Source: Litoditis marina
Lineage: Eukaryota; Nematoda; Chromadorea; Rhabditida; Rhabditidae
NCBI GenBank assembly: GCA_964036275.1
Contig: OZ038435.1
Location: forward strand, 7,859,687-7,923,686
DNA length: 64,000 nucleotides
Direction: 5' to 3'
The notes under the pieces are model-generated. The model was not told the DNA's origin and made no database searches. It saw nothing but the letters and a program-made list of their open reading frames with translations. Every line of letters starts with the position of its first letter. The first letter of the stretch is position 1. This document shows, in pieces, positions 14,701 through 29,640 of this stretch. A program made the position numbers and the translations under genes.

Positions 14701-16154
14701 TACTTCTCAGTGGTGGTCGCCCTGAAATGAGGTCCTTAACTTGTCTAAAGCTCAAAAGTGGGATGTATGATAGACATTATCATACTAACTACGTCAATTT
14801 CTTCATGTTTAGCTCTTAAAAACTAGATGCTACAGATCATCCGTTCCTGAAAATCGCGAGTTGAACTTCGATTATTCTCTCTCTGAATCGAATACTTCTC
14901 ATTGGTGGTCGCCCTAAACTGAGGTCCTCAACTTGTCTAAAGCTGAAAAGTGGGATGTATGAGACACTATCATACTAACTACGTCAACTTGTTTATGTTT
15001 AGCTCTTAAAAACTAGGTGCTACACACCATCCGTTCCTCAAAATCGCGAGTTGAACTTCGATTATTCTCTCTCTCAATCGATTACTTTTCATTTGTGGTC
15101 GCCCTAAACTGAGGTCCTCAACTTGTCTAAAGCTCAAAAGTGGGATGTATGAGAGACACTATCATACTAACTACGTCAACTTGTTTATGTTTAGCTCTTA
15201 AAAACTAGATGCTACAGACCATCCGTTCCTCAAAATCGCGAGTTGAACTTCGATTATTTTCTCTCTCAATCGAATACTTCTCATTGGTGGTCGCCCTAAA
15301 CTGAGGTCCTTAACTTGTCTAAAGCTCAAAAGTGGGATGTATGATAGACACTATCATACTAACTACGTCAATTTCTTTATGTTTAGCTCTTAAAAACTAG
15401 ATGCTACAGATCATCCGTTCCTCAAAATTGCGAGTTGAACCTCGATTATTCTCTCTCTCAATCGAATACTTCTCATTGGTGGTCGCCTTAAACTGAGGTC
15501 CTTAACATGTCTAAAGCTCAAAAGTGGGATGTATGATAGACACTATCATACTAACTACGTCAATTTCTTTATGTTTAGCTCTTAAAAACTAGGTGCTACA
15601 GACCATCCGTTCCTCAAAATTGCGAGTTGAACTTCGATTATTCTCTCTCTCATTCGAATACTTCTCATTGGTGGTCGCTCTAAACTGAGGTCCTTAACTT
15701 GTCTAAAGCTCAAAAGTGGGATGTATGATGGACACTATCATACTAACTACGTCAACTTCTTCATGTTTAGCTCTCAAAAACTAGATGCTACAGACCATCC
15801 GTCCCTCAAAATCGCGAGTTAAACTTCGATTATTTTCTCTCTCAATCGAATACTTCTCATTGGTGGTCGCCCTAAACTGAGGTCCTTAACTTGTCTAAAG
15901 CTCAAAAGTGGGATGTATGATAGACACGATCATACTAACTACGTCAACTTCTTTATGTTTAGCTCTCAAAAACTAGATGCTACAGACCATCCGTCCCTCA
16001 AAATCGCGAGTTGAACTTCGATTATTTTCTCTCTCAATCGAATACTTCTCATTGGTGGTCGCCCTAAACTGAGGTCCTTAACTTGTCTAAAGCTCAAAAG
16101 TGGGATGTATGATAGACACGATCATACTAACTACGTCAACTTCTTTATGTTTAG

Positions 16155-19100
16155 CTCTTGAAAACTAGATGCTACAGACCATCCGTCCCTCAAAATCGCG
16201 AGTTGAACTTCGATTATTTTCTCTCTCAATCGAATACTTCTCAGTGGTGGTCGCCCTAAACTGAGGTCCTTAACATGTCTAAAGCTCAAAAGTGGGATGT
16301 ATGATAGACACTATCATACTAAATACGTCAACTTCTTTATGTTTAGCTCTTGAAAACTAGATGCTACAGACCAACTGTCCCTCAAAATCGCGAGTTGAAC
16401 TTCGATTATTTTCTCTCTCAATCGAATACTTCTCAGTGGTGGTCGCCCTAAACTGCGGTCCTTAACATGTCTAAAGCTCAAAAGTGGGATGTATGATAGA
16501 CACTATCATACTAACTACGTCAATTTCTTTATGTTTAGCTCTTGAAAACTAGATGCTACAGACCATCCGTCCCTCAAAATCGCGAGTTGAACTTCGATTA
16601 TTTTCTCTCTCAATCGAATACTTCTCAGTGGTGGTCGCCCTAAACTGAGGTCCTTAACTTGTCTAAAGCTGAAAAGTGGGATGTATGATAGACACTATCA
16701 TACTAACTACGTCAACTTGTTTATGTTTAGCTCTTAAAAACTAGATGCTACAGATCATCCGTTCCTCAAAATTGCGAGTTGAACTTCGATTATTCTCTCT
16801 CTCAATCGAATACTTCTCATTGGTGGTCGCCCTAAACTGAGGTCCTTAACATGTCTAAAGCTCAAAAGTGGGATGTATGATAGACACTATCATACTAACT
16901 ACGTCAATTTCTTTATGTTTAGCTCTTAAAAACTAGGTGCTACAGACCATCCGTTCCTCAAAATTGCGAGTTGAACTTCGATTATTCTCTCTCTCATTCG
17001 AATACTTCTCATTGGTGGTCGCTCTAAACTGAGGTCCTTAACTTGTCTAAAGCTCAAAAGTGGGATGTATGATGGACACTATCATACTAACTACGTCAAC
17101 TTCTTTATGTTTAGCTCTCAAAAACTAGATGCTACAGACCATCCGTTCCTCAAAATCGCGAGTTGAACTTCGATTATTTTCTCTCTCAATCGAATACTTC
17201 TCAGTGGTGGTCGCCCTAAACTGAGGTCCTTAACTTGTCTAAAGCTGAAAAGTGGGATGTATGATAGACACTATCATACTAACTACGTCAACTTGTTTAT
17301 GTTTAGCTCTTAAAAACTAGATGCTACAGATCATCCGTTCCTGAAAATCGCGAGTTGAACTTCGATTATTTTCTCTCTCAATCGAATACTTCTCAGTGGT
17401 GGTCGCCCTAAACTGAGGTCCTTAACTTGTCTAAAACTGAAAAGTGGGATGTATGATAGACACTATCATACTAACTACATCAACTTCTTTATGTTTAGCT
17501 CTTAAAAACTAGATGCTACAGACCATCCGTCCCTCAAAATCGCGAGTTGAACTTCGATTATTTTCTCTCTCAATCGAATACTTCTCATTGGTGGTCGCCC
17601 TAAACTGAGGTCCTTAACTTGTCTAAAGCTCAAAAGTGGGATGTATGATAGACACTATCATACTAACTACGTCAACTTGTTTATGTTTAGCTCTTAAAAA
17701 CTAGGTGCTACAGACCATCCGTTCCTCAAAATTGCCAGTTGAACTTCGATTATTCTCTCTCTCATTCGAATACTTCTCATTGGTGGTCGCTCTAAACTGA
17801 GGTCCTTAACTTGTCTAAAGCTCAAAAGTGGGATGTATGATGGACACTATCATACTAACTACGTCAACTTCTTTATGTTAAGCTCTTAAAAACTAGATGC
17901 TACAGACCATCCGTCCCTCAAAATCGCGAGTTGAACTTCGATTATTTTCTCTCTCAATCGAATACTTCTCAGTGGTGGTCGCCCTGAAATGAGGTCCTTA
18001 ACTTGTCTAAAGCTCAAAAGTGGGATGTATGATAGACACTATCATACTAACTACGTCAATTTCTTCATGTTTAGCTCTTAAAAACTAGATGCTACAGATC
18101 ATCCGTTCCTGAAAATCGCGAGTTGAACTTCGATTATTTTCTCTCTCAATCGAATACTTCTCAGTGGTGGTCGCCCTAAACTGAGGTCCTTAACTTGTCT
18201 AAAACTGAAAAGTGGGATGTATGATAGACACTATCATACTAACTACATCAACTTCTTTATGTTTAGCTCTTAAAAACTAGATGCTACAGACCATCCGTCC
18301 CTCAAAATCGCGAGTTGAACTTCGATTATTTTCTCTCTCAATCGAATACTTCTCATTGGTGGTCGCCCTAAACTGAGGTCCTTAACTTGTCTAAAGCTCA
18401 AAAGTGGGATGTATGATAGACACTATCATACTAACTACGTCAACTTGTTTATGTTTAGCTCTTAAAAACTAGGTGCTACAGACCATCCGTTCCTCAAAAT
18501 TGCCAGTTGAACTTCGATTATTCTCTCTCTCATTCGAATACTTCTCATTGGTGGTCGCTCTAAACTGAGGTCCTTAACTTGTCTAAAGCTCAAAAGTGGG
18601 ATGTATGATGGACACTATCATACTAACTACGTCAACTTCTTTATGTTAAGCTCTTAAAAACTAGATGCTACAGACCATCCGTCCCTCAAAATCGCGAGTT
18701 GAACTTCGATTATTTTCTCTCTCAATCGAATACTTCTCAGTGGTGGTCGCCCTGAAATGAGGTCCTTAACTTGTCTAAAGCTCAAAAGTGGGATGTATGA
18801 TAGACACTATCATACTAACTACGTCAATTTCTTCATGTTTAGCTCTTAAAAACTAGATGCTACAGATCATCCGTTCCTGAAAATCGCGAGTTGAACTTCG
18901 ATTATTCTCTCTCTGAATCGAATACTTCTCATTGGTGGTCGCCCTAAACTGAGGTCCTCAACTTGTCTAAAGCTGAAAAGTGGGATGTATGATAGACACT
19001 ATCATACTAACTACGTCAACTTGTTTATGTTTAGCTCTTAAAAACTAGGTGCTACAGACCATCCGTTCCTCAAAATCGCGAGTTGAACTTCGATTATTCT

Positions 19101-22100
19101 CTCTCTCAATCGATTACTTTTCATTGGTGGTCGCCCTAAACTGAGGTCCTCAACTTGTCTAAAGCTCAAAAGTGGGATGTATGAGAGACACTATCATACT
19201 AACTACGTCAACTTGTTTATGTTTAGCTCTTAAAAACTAGATGCTACAGACCATCCGTTCCTCAAAATCGCGAGTTGAACTTCGATTATTTTCTCTCTCA
19301 ATCGAATACTTCTCATTGGTGGTCGCCCTAAACTGAGGTCCTTAACTTGTCTAAAGCTCAAAAGTGGGATGTATGATAGACACTATCATACTAACTACGT
19401 CAATTTCTTTATGTTTAGCTCTTAAAAACTAGATGCTACAGATCATCCGTTCCTCAAAATTGCGAGTTGAACTTCGATTATTCTCTCTCTCAATCGAATA
19501 CTTCTCATTGGTGGTCGCCCTAAACTGAGGTCCTTAACTTGTCTAAAGCTCAAAAGTGGGATGTATGATAGACACTATCATACTAACTACGTCAATTTCT
19601 TTATGTTTAGCTCTTGAAAACTAGATGCTACAGACCATCCGTCCCTCAAAATCGCGAGTTGAACTTCGATTATTTTCTCTCTCAATCGAATACTTCTCAG
19701 TGGTGGTCGCCCTAAACTGAGGTCCTTAACATGTCTAAAGCTCAAAAGTGGGATGTATGATAGACACTATCATACTAAATACGTCAACTTCTTTATGTTT
19801 AGCTCTTGAAAACTAGATGCTACAGACCATCCGTCCCTCAAAATCGCGAGTTGAACTTCGATTATTTTCTCTCTCAATCGAATACTTCTCAGTGGTGGTC
19901 GCCCTAAACTGCGGTCCTTAACATGTCTAAAGCTCAAAAGTGGGATGTATGATAGACACTATCATACTAACTACGTCAATTTCTTTATGTTTAGCTCTTG
20001 AAAACTAGATGCTACAGACCATCCGTCCCTCAAAATCGCGAGTTGAACTTCGATTATTTTCTCTCTCAATCGAATACTTCTCAGTGGTGGTCGCCCTAAA
20101 CTGAGGTCCTTAACTTGTCTAAAGCTGAAAAGTGGGATGTATGATAGACACTATCATACTAACTACGTCAACTTGTTTATGTTTAGCTCTTAAAAACTAG
20201 ATGCTACAGATCATCCGTTCCTCAAAATTGCGAGTTGAACTTCGATTATTCTCTCTCTCAATCGAATACTTCTCATTGGTGGTCGCCCTAAACTGAGGTC
20301 CTTAACATGTCTAAAGCTCAAAAGTGGGATGTATGATAGACACTATCATACTAACTACGTCAATTTCTTTATGTTTAGCTCTTAAAAACTAGGTGCTACA
20401 GACCATCCGTTCCTCAAAATTGCGAGTTGAACTTCGATTATTCTCTCTCTCATTCGAATACTTCTCATTGGTGGTCGCTCTAAACTGAGGTCCTTAACTT
20501 GTCTAAAGCTCAAAAGTGGGATGTATGATGGACACTATCATACTAACTACGTCAACTTCTTTATGTTTAGCTCTCAAAAACTAGATGCTACAGACCATCC
20601 GTTCCTCAAAATCGCGAGTTGAACTTCGATTATTTTCTCTCTCAATCGAATACTTCTCAGTGGTGGTCGCCCTAAACTGAGGTCCTTAACTTGTCTAAAG
20701 CTGAAAAGTGGGATGTATGATAGACACTATCATACTAACTACGTCAACTTGTTTATGTTTAGCTCTTAAAAACTAGATGCTACAGATCATCCGTTCCTGA
20801 AAATCGCGAGTTGAACTTCGATTATTTTCTCTCTCAATCGAATACTTCTCAGTGGTGGTCGCCCTAAACTGAGGTCCTTAACTTGTCTAAAACTGAAAAG
20901 TGGGATGTATGATAGACACTATCATACTAACTACATCAACTTCTTTATGTTTAGCTCTTAAAAACTAGATGCTACAGACCATCCGTCCCTCAAAATCGCG
21001 AGTTGAACTTCGATTATTTTCTCTCTCAATCGAATACTTCTCATTGGTGGTCGCCCTAAACTGAGGTCCTTAACTTGTCTAAAGCTCAAAAGTGGGATGT
21101 ATGATAGACACTATCATACTAACTACGTCTACTTGTTTATGTTTAGCTCTTAAAAACTAGGTGCTACAGACCATCCGTTCCTCAAAATTGCCAGTTGAAC
21201 TTCGATTATTCTCTCTCTCATTCGAATACTTCTCATTGGTGGTCGCTCTAAACTGAGGTCCTTAACTTGTCTAAAGCTCAAAAGTGGGATGTATGATGGA
21301 CACTATCATACTAACTACGTCAACTTCTTTATGTTAAGCTCTTAAAAACTAGATGCTACAGACCATCCGTCCCTCAAAATCGCGAGTTGAACTTCGATTA
21401 TTTTCTCTCTCAATCGAATACTTCTCAGTGGTGGTCGCCCTGAAATGAGGTCCTTAACTTGTCTAAAGCTCAAAAGTGGGATGTATGATAGACACTATCA
21501 TACTAACTACGTCAATTTCTTCATGTTTAGCTCTTAAAAACTAGATGCTACAGATCATCCGTTCCTGAAAATCGCGAGTTGAACTTCGATTATTCTCTCT
21601 CTGAATCGAATACTTCTCATTGGTGGTCGCCCTAAACTGAGGTCCTCAACTTGTCTAAAGCTGAAAAGTGGGATGTATGATAGACACTATCATACTAACT
21701 ACGTCAACTTGTTTATGTTTAGCTCTTAAAAACTAGGTGCTACAGACCATCCGTTCCTCAAAATCGCGAGTTGAACTTCGATTATTCTCTCTCTCAATCG
21801 ATTACTTTTCATTGGTGGTCGCCCTAAACTGAGGTCCTCAACTTGTCTAAAGCTCAAAAGTGGGATGTATGAGAGACACTATCATACTAACTACGTCAAC
21901 TTGTTTATGTTTAGCTCTTAAAAACTAGATGCTACAGACCATCCGTTCCTCAAAATCGCGAGTTGAACTTCGATTATTTTCTCTCTCAATCGAATACTTC
22001 TCATTGGTGGTCGCCCTAAACTGAGGTCCTTAACTTGTCTAAAGCTCAAAAGTGGGATGTATGATAGACACTATCATACTAACTACGTCAATTTCTTTAT

Positions 22101-22298
22101 GTTTAGCTCTTAAAAACTAGATGCTACAGATCATCCGTTCCTCAAAATTGCGAGTTGAACTTCGATTATTCTCTCTCTCAATCGAATACTTCTCATTGGT
22201 GGTCGCCCTAAACTGAGGTCCTTAACTTGTCTAAAGCTCAAAAGTGGGATGTATGATAGACACTATCATACTAACTACGTCAATTTCTTTATGTTTAG
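16155..22298. repeat. 14-monomer higher-order repeat with an internal 4-mer duplication
   Basis: Markers such as CTAAATACGTC (near 16320 and 19776), TTGCCAGTTG (17734, 18502, 21190) and CTGAAATGAGG show that 16155-18070 recurs at 19611-21526 (offset 3456 bp, 18 monomers), while 18843-19610 recurs at 21531-22298 (offset 2688 bp, 14 monomers). The difference is a 768-bp, four-monomer tandem duplication present only in the first copy (17734 to 18502). This records at least two successive unequal-exchange events. Confidence 0.75.
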
Positions 22299-25200
22299 CT
22301 CTTGAAAACTAGATGCTACAGACCATCCGTCCCTCAAAATCGCGAGTTGAACTTCGATTATTTTCTCTCTCAATCGAATACTTCTCAGTGGTGGTCGCCC
22401 TGAAATGAGGTCCTTAACTTGTCTAAAGCTCAAAAGTGGGATGTATGATAGACACTATCATACTAACTACGTCAATTTCTTCATGTTTAGCTCTTAAAAA
22501 CTAGATGCTACAGATCATCCGTTCCTGAAAATCGCGAGTTGAACTTCGATTATTCTCTCTCTGAATCGAATACTTCTCATTGGTGGTCGCCCTAAACTGA
22601 GGTCCTCAACTTGTCTAAAGCTGAAAAGTGGGATGTATGATAGACACTATCATACTAACTACGTCAACTTGTTTATGTTTAGCTCTTAAAAACTAGGTGC
22701 TACAGACCATCCGTTCCTCAAAATCGCGAGTTGAACTTCGATTATTCTCTCTCTCAATCGATTACTTTTCATTGGTGGTCGCCCTAAACTGAGGTCCTCA
22801 ACTTGTCTAAAGCTCAAAAGTGGGATGTATGAGAGACACTATCATACTAACTACGTCAACTTGTTTATGTTTAGCTCTTAAAAACTAGATGCTACAGACC
22901 ATCCGTTCCTCAAAATCGCGAGTTGAACTTCGATTATTTTCTCTCTCAATCGAATACTTCTCATTGGTAGTCGCCCTAAACTGAGGTCCTTAACTTGTCT
23001 AAAGCTCAAAAGTGGGATGTATGATAGACACTATCATACTAACTACGTCAATTTCTTTATGTTTAGCTCTTAAAAACTAGATGCTACAGATCATCCGTTC
23101 CTCAAAATTGCGAGTTGAACTTCGATTATTCTCTCTCTCAATCGAATACTTCTCATTGGTGGTCGCCCTAAACTGAGGTCCTTAACATGTCTAAAGCTCA
23201 AAAGTGGGATGTATGATAGACACTATCATACTAACTACGTCAATTTCTTTATGTTTAGCTCTTAAAAACTAGGTGCTACAGACCATCCGTTCCTCAAAAT
23301 TGCGAGTTGAACTTCGATTATTCTCTCTCTCATTCGAATACTTCTCATTGGTGGTCGCTCTAAACTGAGGTCCTTAACTTGTCTAAAGCTCAGAAGTGGG
23401 ATGTATGATGGACACTATCATACTAACTACGTCAACTTCTTTATGTTTAGCTCTCAAAAACTAGATGCTACAGACCATCCGTCCCTCAAAATCGCGAGTT
23501 GAACTTCGATTATTTTCTCTCTCAATCGAATACTTCTCATTGGTGGTCGCCCTAAACTGAGGTCCTTAACTTGTCTAAAGCTCAAAAGTGGGATGTATGA
23601 TAGACACGATCATACTAACTACGTCAACTTCTTTATGTTTAGCTCTCAAAAACTAGATGCTACAGACCATCCGTCCCTCAAAATCGCGAGTTGAACTTCG
23701 ATTATTTTCTCTCTCAATCGAATACTTCTCATTGGTGGTCGCCCTAAACTGAGGTCCTTAACTTGTCTAAAGCTCAAAAGTGGGATGTATGATAGACACG
23801 ATCATACTAACTACGTCAACTTCTTTATGTTTAGCTCTCAAAAACTAGATGCTACAGACCATCCGTCCCTCAAAATCGCGAGTTGAACTTCGATTATTTT
23901 CTCTCTCAATCGAATACTTCTCATTGGTGGTCGCCCTAAACTGAGGTCCTTAACTTGTCTAAAGCTCAAAAGTGGGATGTATGATAAACACGATCATACT
24001 AACTACGTCAACTTCTTTATGTTTAGCTCTCAAAAACTAGATGCTACAGACCATCCGTCCCTCAAAATCGCGAGTTGAACTTCGATTATTTTCTCTCTCA
24101 ATCGAATACTTCTCATTGGTGGTCGCCCTAAACTGAGGTCCTTAACATGTCTAAAGCTCAAAAGTGGGATGTATGATAGACACTATCATACTAACTACGT
24201 TAATTTCTTTATGTTTAGCTCTTAAAAACTAGGTGCTACAGACCATCCGTTCCTCAAAATTGCGAGTTGAACTTCGATTATTCTCTCTCTCATTCGAATA
24301 CTTCTCATTGGTGGTCGCTCTAAACTGAGGTCCTTAACTTGTCTAAAGCTCAAAAGTGGGATGTATGATGGACACTATCATACTAACTACGTCAACTTCT
24401 TTATGTTTAGCTCTCAAAAACTAGATGCTACAGACCATCCGTCCCTCAAAATCGCGAGTTGAACTTCGATTATTTTCTCTCTCAATCGAATACTTCTCAT
24501 TGGTGGTCGCCCTAAACTGAGGTCCTTAACTTGTCTAAAGCTCAAAAGTGGGATGTATGATAGACACGATCATACTAACTACGTCAACTTCTTTATGTTT
24601 AGCTCTTGAAAACTAGATGCTACAGACCATCCGTCCCTCAAAATCGCGAGTTGAACTTCGATTATTTTCTCTCTCAATCGAATACTTCTCAGTGGTGGTC
24701 GCCCTAAACTGAGGTCCTTAACATGTCTAAAGCTCAAAAGTGGGATGTATGATAGACACTATCATACTAACTACGTCAACTTCTTTATGTTTAGCTCTTG
24801 AAAACTAGATGCTACAGACCATCGGTCCCTCAAAATCGCGAGTTGAACTTCGATTATTTTCTCTCTCAATCGAATACTTCTCAGTGGTGGTCGCCCTAAA
24901 CTGAGGTCCTTAACTTGTCTAAAGCTGAAAAGTGGGATGTATGATAGACACTATCATACTAACTACGTCAACTTGTTTATGTTAAGCTCTTAAAAACTAG
25001 ATGCTACAGATCATCCGTTCCTCAAAATTGCGAGTTGAACTTCGATTATTCTCTCTCTCAATCGAATACTTCTCATTGGTGGTCGCCCTAAACTGAGGTC
25101 CTTAACATGTCTAAAGCTCAAAAGTGGGATGTATGATAGACACTATCATACTAACTACATCAACTTCTTTATGTTTAGCTCTTAAAAACTAGATGCTACA

Positions 25201-26904
25201 GATCATCCGTTCCTCAAAATTGCGAGTTGAACTTCGATTATTCTCTCTCTCAATCGAATACTTCTCATTGGTGGTCGCCCTAAACTGAGGTCCTTAACAT
25301 GTCTAAAGCTCAAAAGTGGGATGTATGATAGACACTATCATACTAACTACGTTAATTTCTTTATGTTTAGCTCTTAAAAACTAGGTGCTACAGACCATCC
25401 GTTCCTCAAAATTGCGAGTTGAACTTCGATTATTCTCTCTCTCATTCGAATACTTCTCATTGGTGGTCGCTCTAAACTGAGGTCCTTAACTTGTCTAAAG
25501 CTCAAAAGTGGGATGTATGATGGACACTATCATACTAACTACGTCAACTTCTTTATGTTTAGCTCTCAAAAACTAGATGCTACAGACCATCCGTCCCTCA
25601 AAATCGCGAGTTGAACTTCGATTATTTTCTCTCTCAATCGAATACTTCTCAGTGGTGGTCGCCCTAAACTGAGGTCCTTAACATGTCTAAAGCTCAAAAG
25701 TGGGATGTATGATGGACACTATCATACTAACTACGTCAACTTCTTTATGTTTAGCTCTTAAAAACTAGATGCTACAGACCATCGGTCCCTCAAAATCGCG
25801 AGTTGAACTTCGATTATTTTCTCTCTCAATCGAATACTTCTCAGTGGTGGTCGCCCTAAACTGAAGTCCTTAACTTGTCTAAAGCTGAAAAGTGGGATGT
25901 ATGATAGACACTATCATACTAACTACGTCAACTTGTTTATGTTTAGCTCTTAAAAACTAGATGCTACAGATCATCCGTTCCTCAAAATTGCGAGTTGAAC
26001 TTCGATTATTCTCTCTCTCAATCGAATACTTCTCATTGGTGGTCGCCCTAAACTGAGGTCCTTAACATGTCTAAAGCTCAAAAGTGGGATGTATGATAGA
26101 CACTATCATACTAACTACGTCAACTTGTTTATGTTTAGCTCTTAAAAACTAGATGCTACAGATCATCCGTTCCTCAAAATTGCGAGTTGAACTTCGATTA
26201 TTCTCTCTCTCAATCGAATACTTCTCATTGGTGGTCGCCCTAAACTGAGGTCCTTAACATGTCTAAAGCTCAAAAGTGGGATGTATGATAGACACTATCA
26301 TACTAACTACATCAACTTCTTTATGTTTAGCTCTTAAAAACTAGATGCTACAGACCATCCGTCCCTCAAAATCGCGAGTTGAACTTCGATTATTTTCTCT
26401 CTCAATCGAATACTTCTCATTGGTGGTCGCCCTAAACTGAGGTCCTTAACTTGTCTAAAGCTCAAAAGTGGGATGTATGATAGACACTATCATACTAACT
26501 ACGTCAACTTGTTTATGTTAAGCTCTTAAAAACTAGGTGCTACAGACCATCCGTTCCTCAAAATTGCCAGTTGAACTTCGATTATTCTCTCTCTCATTCG
26601 AATACTTCTCATTGGTGGTCGCTCTAAACTGAGGTCCTTAACTTGTCTAAAGCTCAAAAGTGGGATGTATGCTGGACACTATCATACTAACTACGTCAAC
26701 TTCTTCATGTTTAGCTCTCAAAAACTAGATGCTACAGACCATCCGTCCCTCAAAATCGCGAGTTGAACTTCGATTATTTTCTCTCTCAATCGAATACTTC
26801 TCATTGGTGGTCGCCCTAAACTGAGGTCCTTAACTTGTCTAAAGCTTAAAAGTGGGATGTATGATAGACACTATCATACTAACTACGTCAACTTCTTTAT
26901 GTTT

Positions 26905-29640
26905 AGCTCTTAAAAACTAAATGCCACAGACCATCCGTTCCTCAAAATCGCGAGTTGAACTTCGATTATTCTCTCTCTCAATCGATTACTTTTCATTGGT
27001 GGTCGCCCTAAACTGAGGTCCTTAACTTGTCTAAAGCTCAAAAGTGGGATGTATGATGGACACTATCATACTAACTACGTCAACTTCTTTATGTTAAGCT
27101 CTTAAAAACTAGATGCTACAGATCATCCGTTCCTCAAAATCGCGAGTTGAACTTCGATTATTTTCTCTCTCAATCGAATACTTCTCAGTGGTGGTCGCCC
27201 TAAACTGAGGTCCTCAACTTGTCTAAAGCTGAAAAGTGGGATGTATGATAGACACTATCATACTAACTACGTCAACTTGTTTATGTTTAGCTCTTAAAAA
27301 CTAGGTGCTACAGACCATCCGTTCCTCAAAATCGCGAATTGAACTTCGATTATTCTCTCTCTCAATCGATTACTTGTCATTGGTGGTCGCCCTAAACTGA
27401 GGTCCTCAACTTGTCTAAAGCTCAAAAGTGGGATGTATGAGAGACACTATCCTACTAACTACGTCAACTTGTTTATGTTTAGCTCTTAAAAACTAGATGC
27501 TACAGACCATCCGTTCCTCAAAATCGCGAGTTGAACTTCGATTATTTTCTCTCTCAATCGAATACTTCTCATTGGTGGTCGCCCTAAACTGAGGTCCTTA
27601 ACTTGTCTAAAGCTCAAAAGTGGGATGTATGATAGACACTATCATAACTATCATACTAACTACGTCAATTTCTTTATGTTTAGCTCTTAAAAACTAGATG
27701 CTACAGATCATCCGTTCCTCAAAATCGCGAGTTGAACTTCGATTATTCTCTCTCTGAATCGAATACTTCTCATTGGTGGTCGCCCTAAACTGAGGTCCTC
27801 AACTTGTCTAAAGCTGAAAAGTGGGATGTATGATAGACACTATCATACTAACTACGTCAACTTGTTTATGTTTAGCTCTTAAAAACTAGGTGCTACAGAC
27901 CATCCGTTCCTCAAAATCGCGAGTTGAACTTCGATTATTCTCTCTCTCAATCGATTACTTTTCATTGGTGGTCGCCCTAAACTGAGGTCCTCAACTTGTC
28001 TAAAGCTCAAAAGTGGGATGTATGAGAGACACTATCCTACTAACTACGTCAACTTGTTTATGTTTAGCTCTTAAAAACTAGATGCTACAGACCATCCGTT
28101 CCTCAAAATCGCGAGTTGAACTTCGATTATTTACTCTCTCAATCGAATACTTCTCATTGGTGGTCGCCCTAAACTGAGGTCCTTAACTTGTCTAAAGCTC
28201 AAAAGTGGGATGTATGATAGACACTATCATACTAACTACGTCAATTTCTTTATGTTTAGCTCTTAAAAACTAGATGCTACAGATCATCCGTTCCTCAAAA
28301 TTGCGAGTTGAACTTCGATTATTCTCTCTCTCAATCGAATACTTCTCATTGGTGGTCGCCCTAAACTGAGGTCCTTAACTTGTCTAAAGCTCAAAAGTGG
28401 GATGTATGATGGACACTATCATACTAACTACGTCAACTTCTTTATGTTAAGCTCTTAAAAACTAGATGCTACAGATCATCCGTTCCTCAAAATCGCGAGT
28501 TGAACTTCGATTATTTTCTCTCTCAATCGAATACTTCTCAGTGGTGGTCGCCCTAAACTGAGGTCCTCAACTTGTCTAAAGCTGAAAAGTGGGATGTATG
28601 ATAGACACTATCATACTAACTACGTCAACTTGTTTATGTTTAGCTCTTAAAAACTAGGTGCTACAGACCATCCGTTCCTCAAAATCGCGAATTGAACTTC
28701 GATTATTCTCTCTCTCAATCGATTACTTGTCATTGGTGGTCGCCCTAAACTGAGGTCCTCAACTTGTCTAAAGCTCAAAAGTGGGATGTATGAGAGACAC
28801 TATCCTACTAACTACGTCAACTTGTTTATGTTTAGCTCTTAAAAACTAGATGCTACAGACCATCCGTTCCTCAAAATCGCGAGTTGAACTTCGATTATTT
28901 TCTCTCTCAATCGAATACTTCTCATTGGTGGTCGCCCTAAACTGAGGTCCTTAACTTGTCTAAAGCTCAAAAGTGGGATGTATGATAGACACTATCATAA
29001 CTATCATACTAACTACGTCAATTTCTTTATGTTTAGCTCTTAAAAACTAGATGCTACAGATCATCCGTTCCTCAAAATCGCGAGTTGAACTTCGATTATT
29101 CTCTCTCTGAATCGAATACTTCTCATTGGTGGTCGCCCTAAACTGAGGTCCTCAACTTGTCTAAAGCTGAAAAGTGGGATGTATGATAGACACTATCATA
29201 CTAACTACGTCAACTTGTTTATGTTTAGCTCTTAAAAACTAGGTGCTACAGACCATCCGTTCCTCAAAATCGCGAGTTGAACTTCGATTATTCTCTCTCT
29301 CAATCGATTACTTTTCATTGGTGGTCGCCCTAAACTGAGGTCCTCAACTTGTCTAAAGCTCAAAAGTGGGATGTATGAGAGACACTATCCTACTAACTAC
29401 GTCAACTTGTTTATGTTTAGCTCTTAAAAACTAGATGCTACAGACCATCCGTTCCTCAAAATCGCGAGTTGAACTTCGATTATTTACTCTCTCAATCGAA
29501 TACTTCTCATTGGTGGTCGCCCTAAACTGAGGTCCTTAACTTGTCTAAAGCTCAAAAGTGGGATGTATGATAGACACTATCATACTAACTACGTCAATTT
29601 CTTTATGTTTAGCTCTTAAAAACTAGATGCTACAGATCAT
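26905..29640. repeat. Seven-monomer higher-order repeat marked by a 9-bp insertion
   Basis: A monomer carrying a small internal duplication (ACTATCATAACTATCATACT, near 27642) recurs near 28995. Flanking markers (GCGAATTGAAC at 27334 and 28687; ATTACTTGTCATTGG) keep an offset of 1353 bp, that is 7 x 192 plus 9. The duplicated unit was therefore amplified together with its neighbours. Confidence 0.8.
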
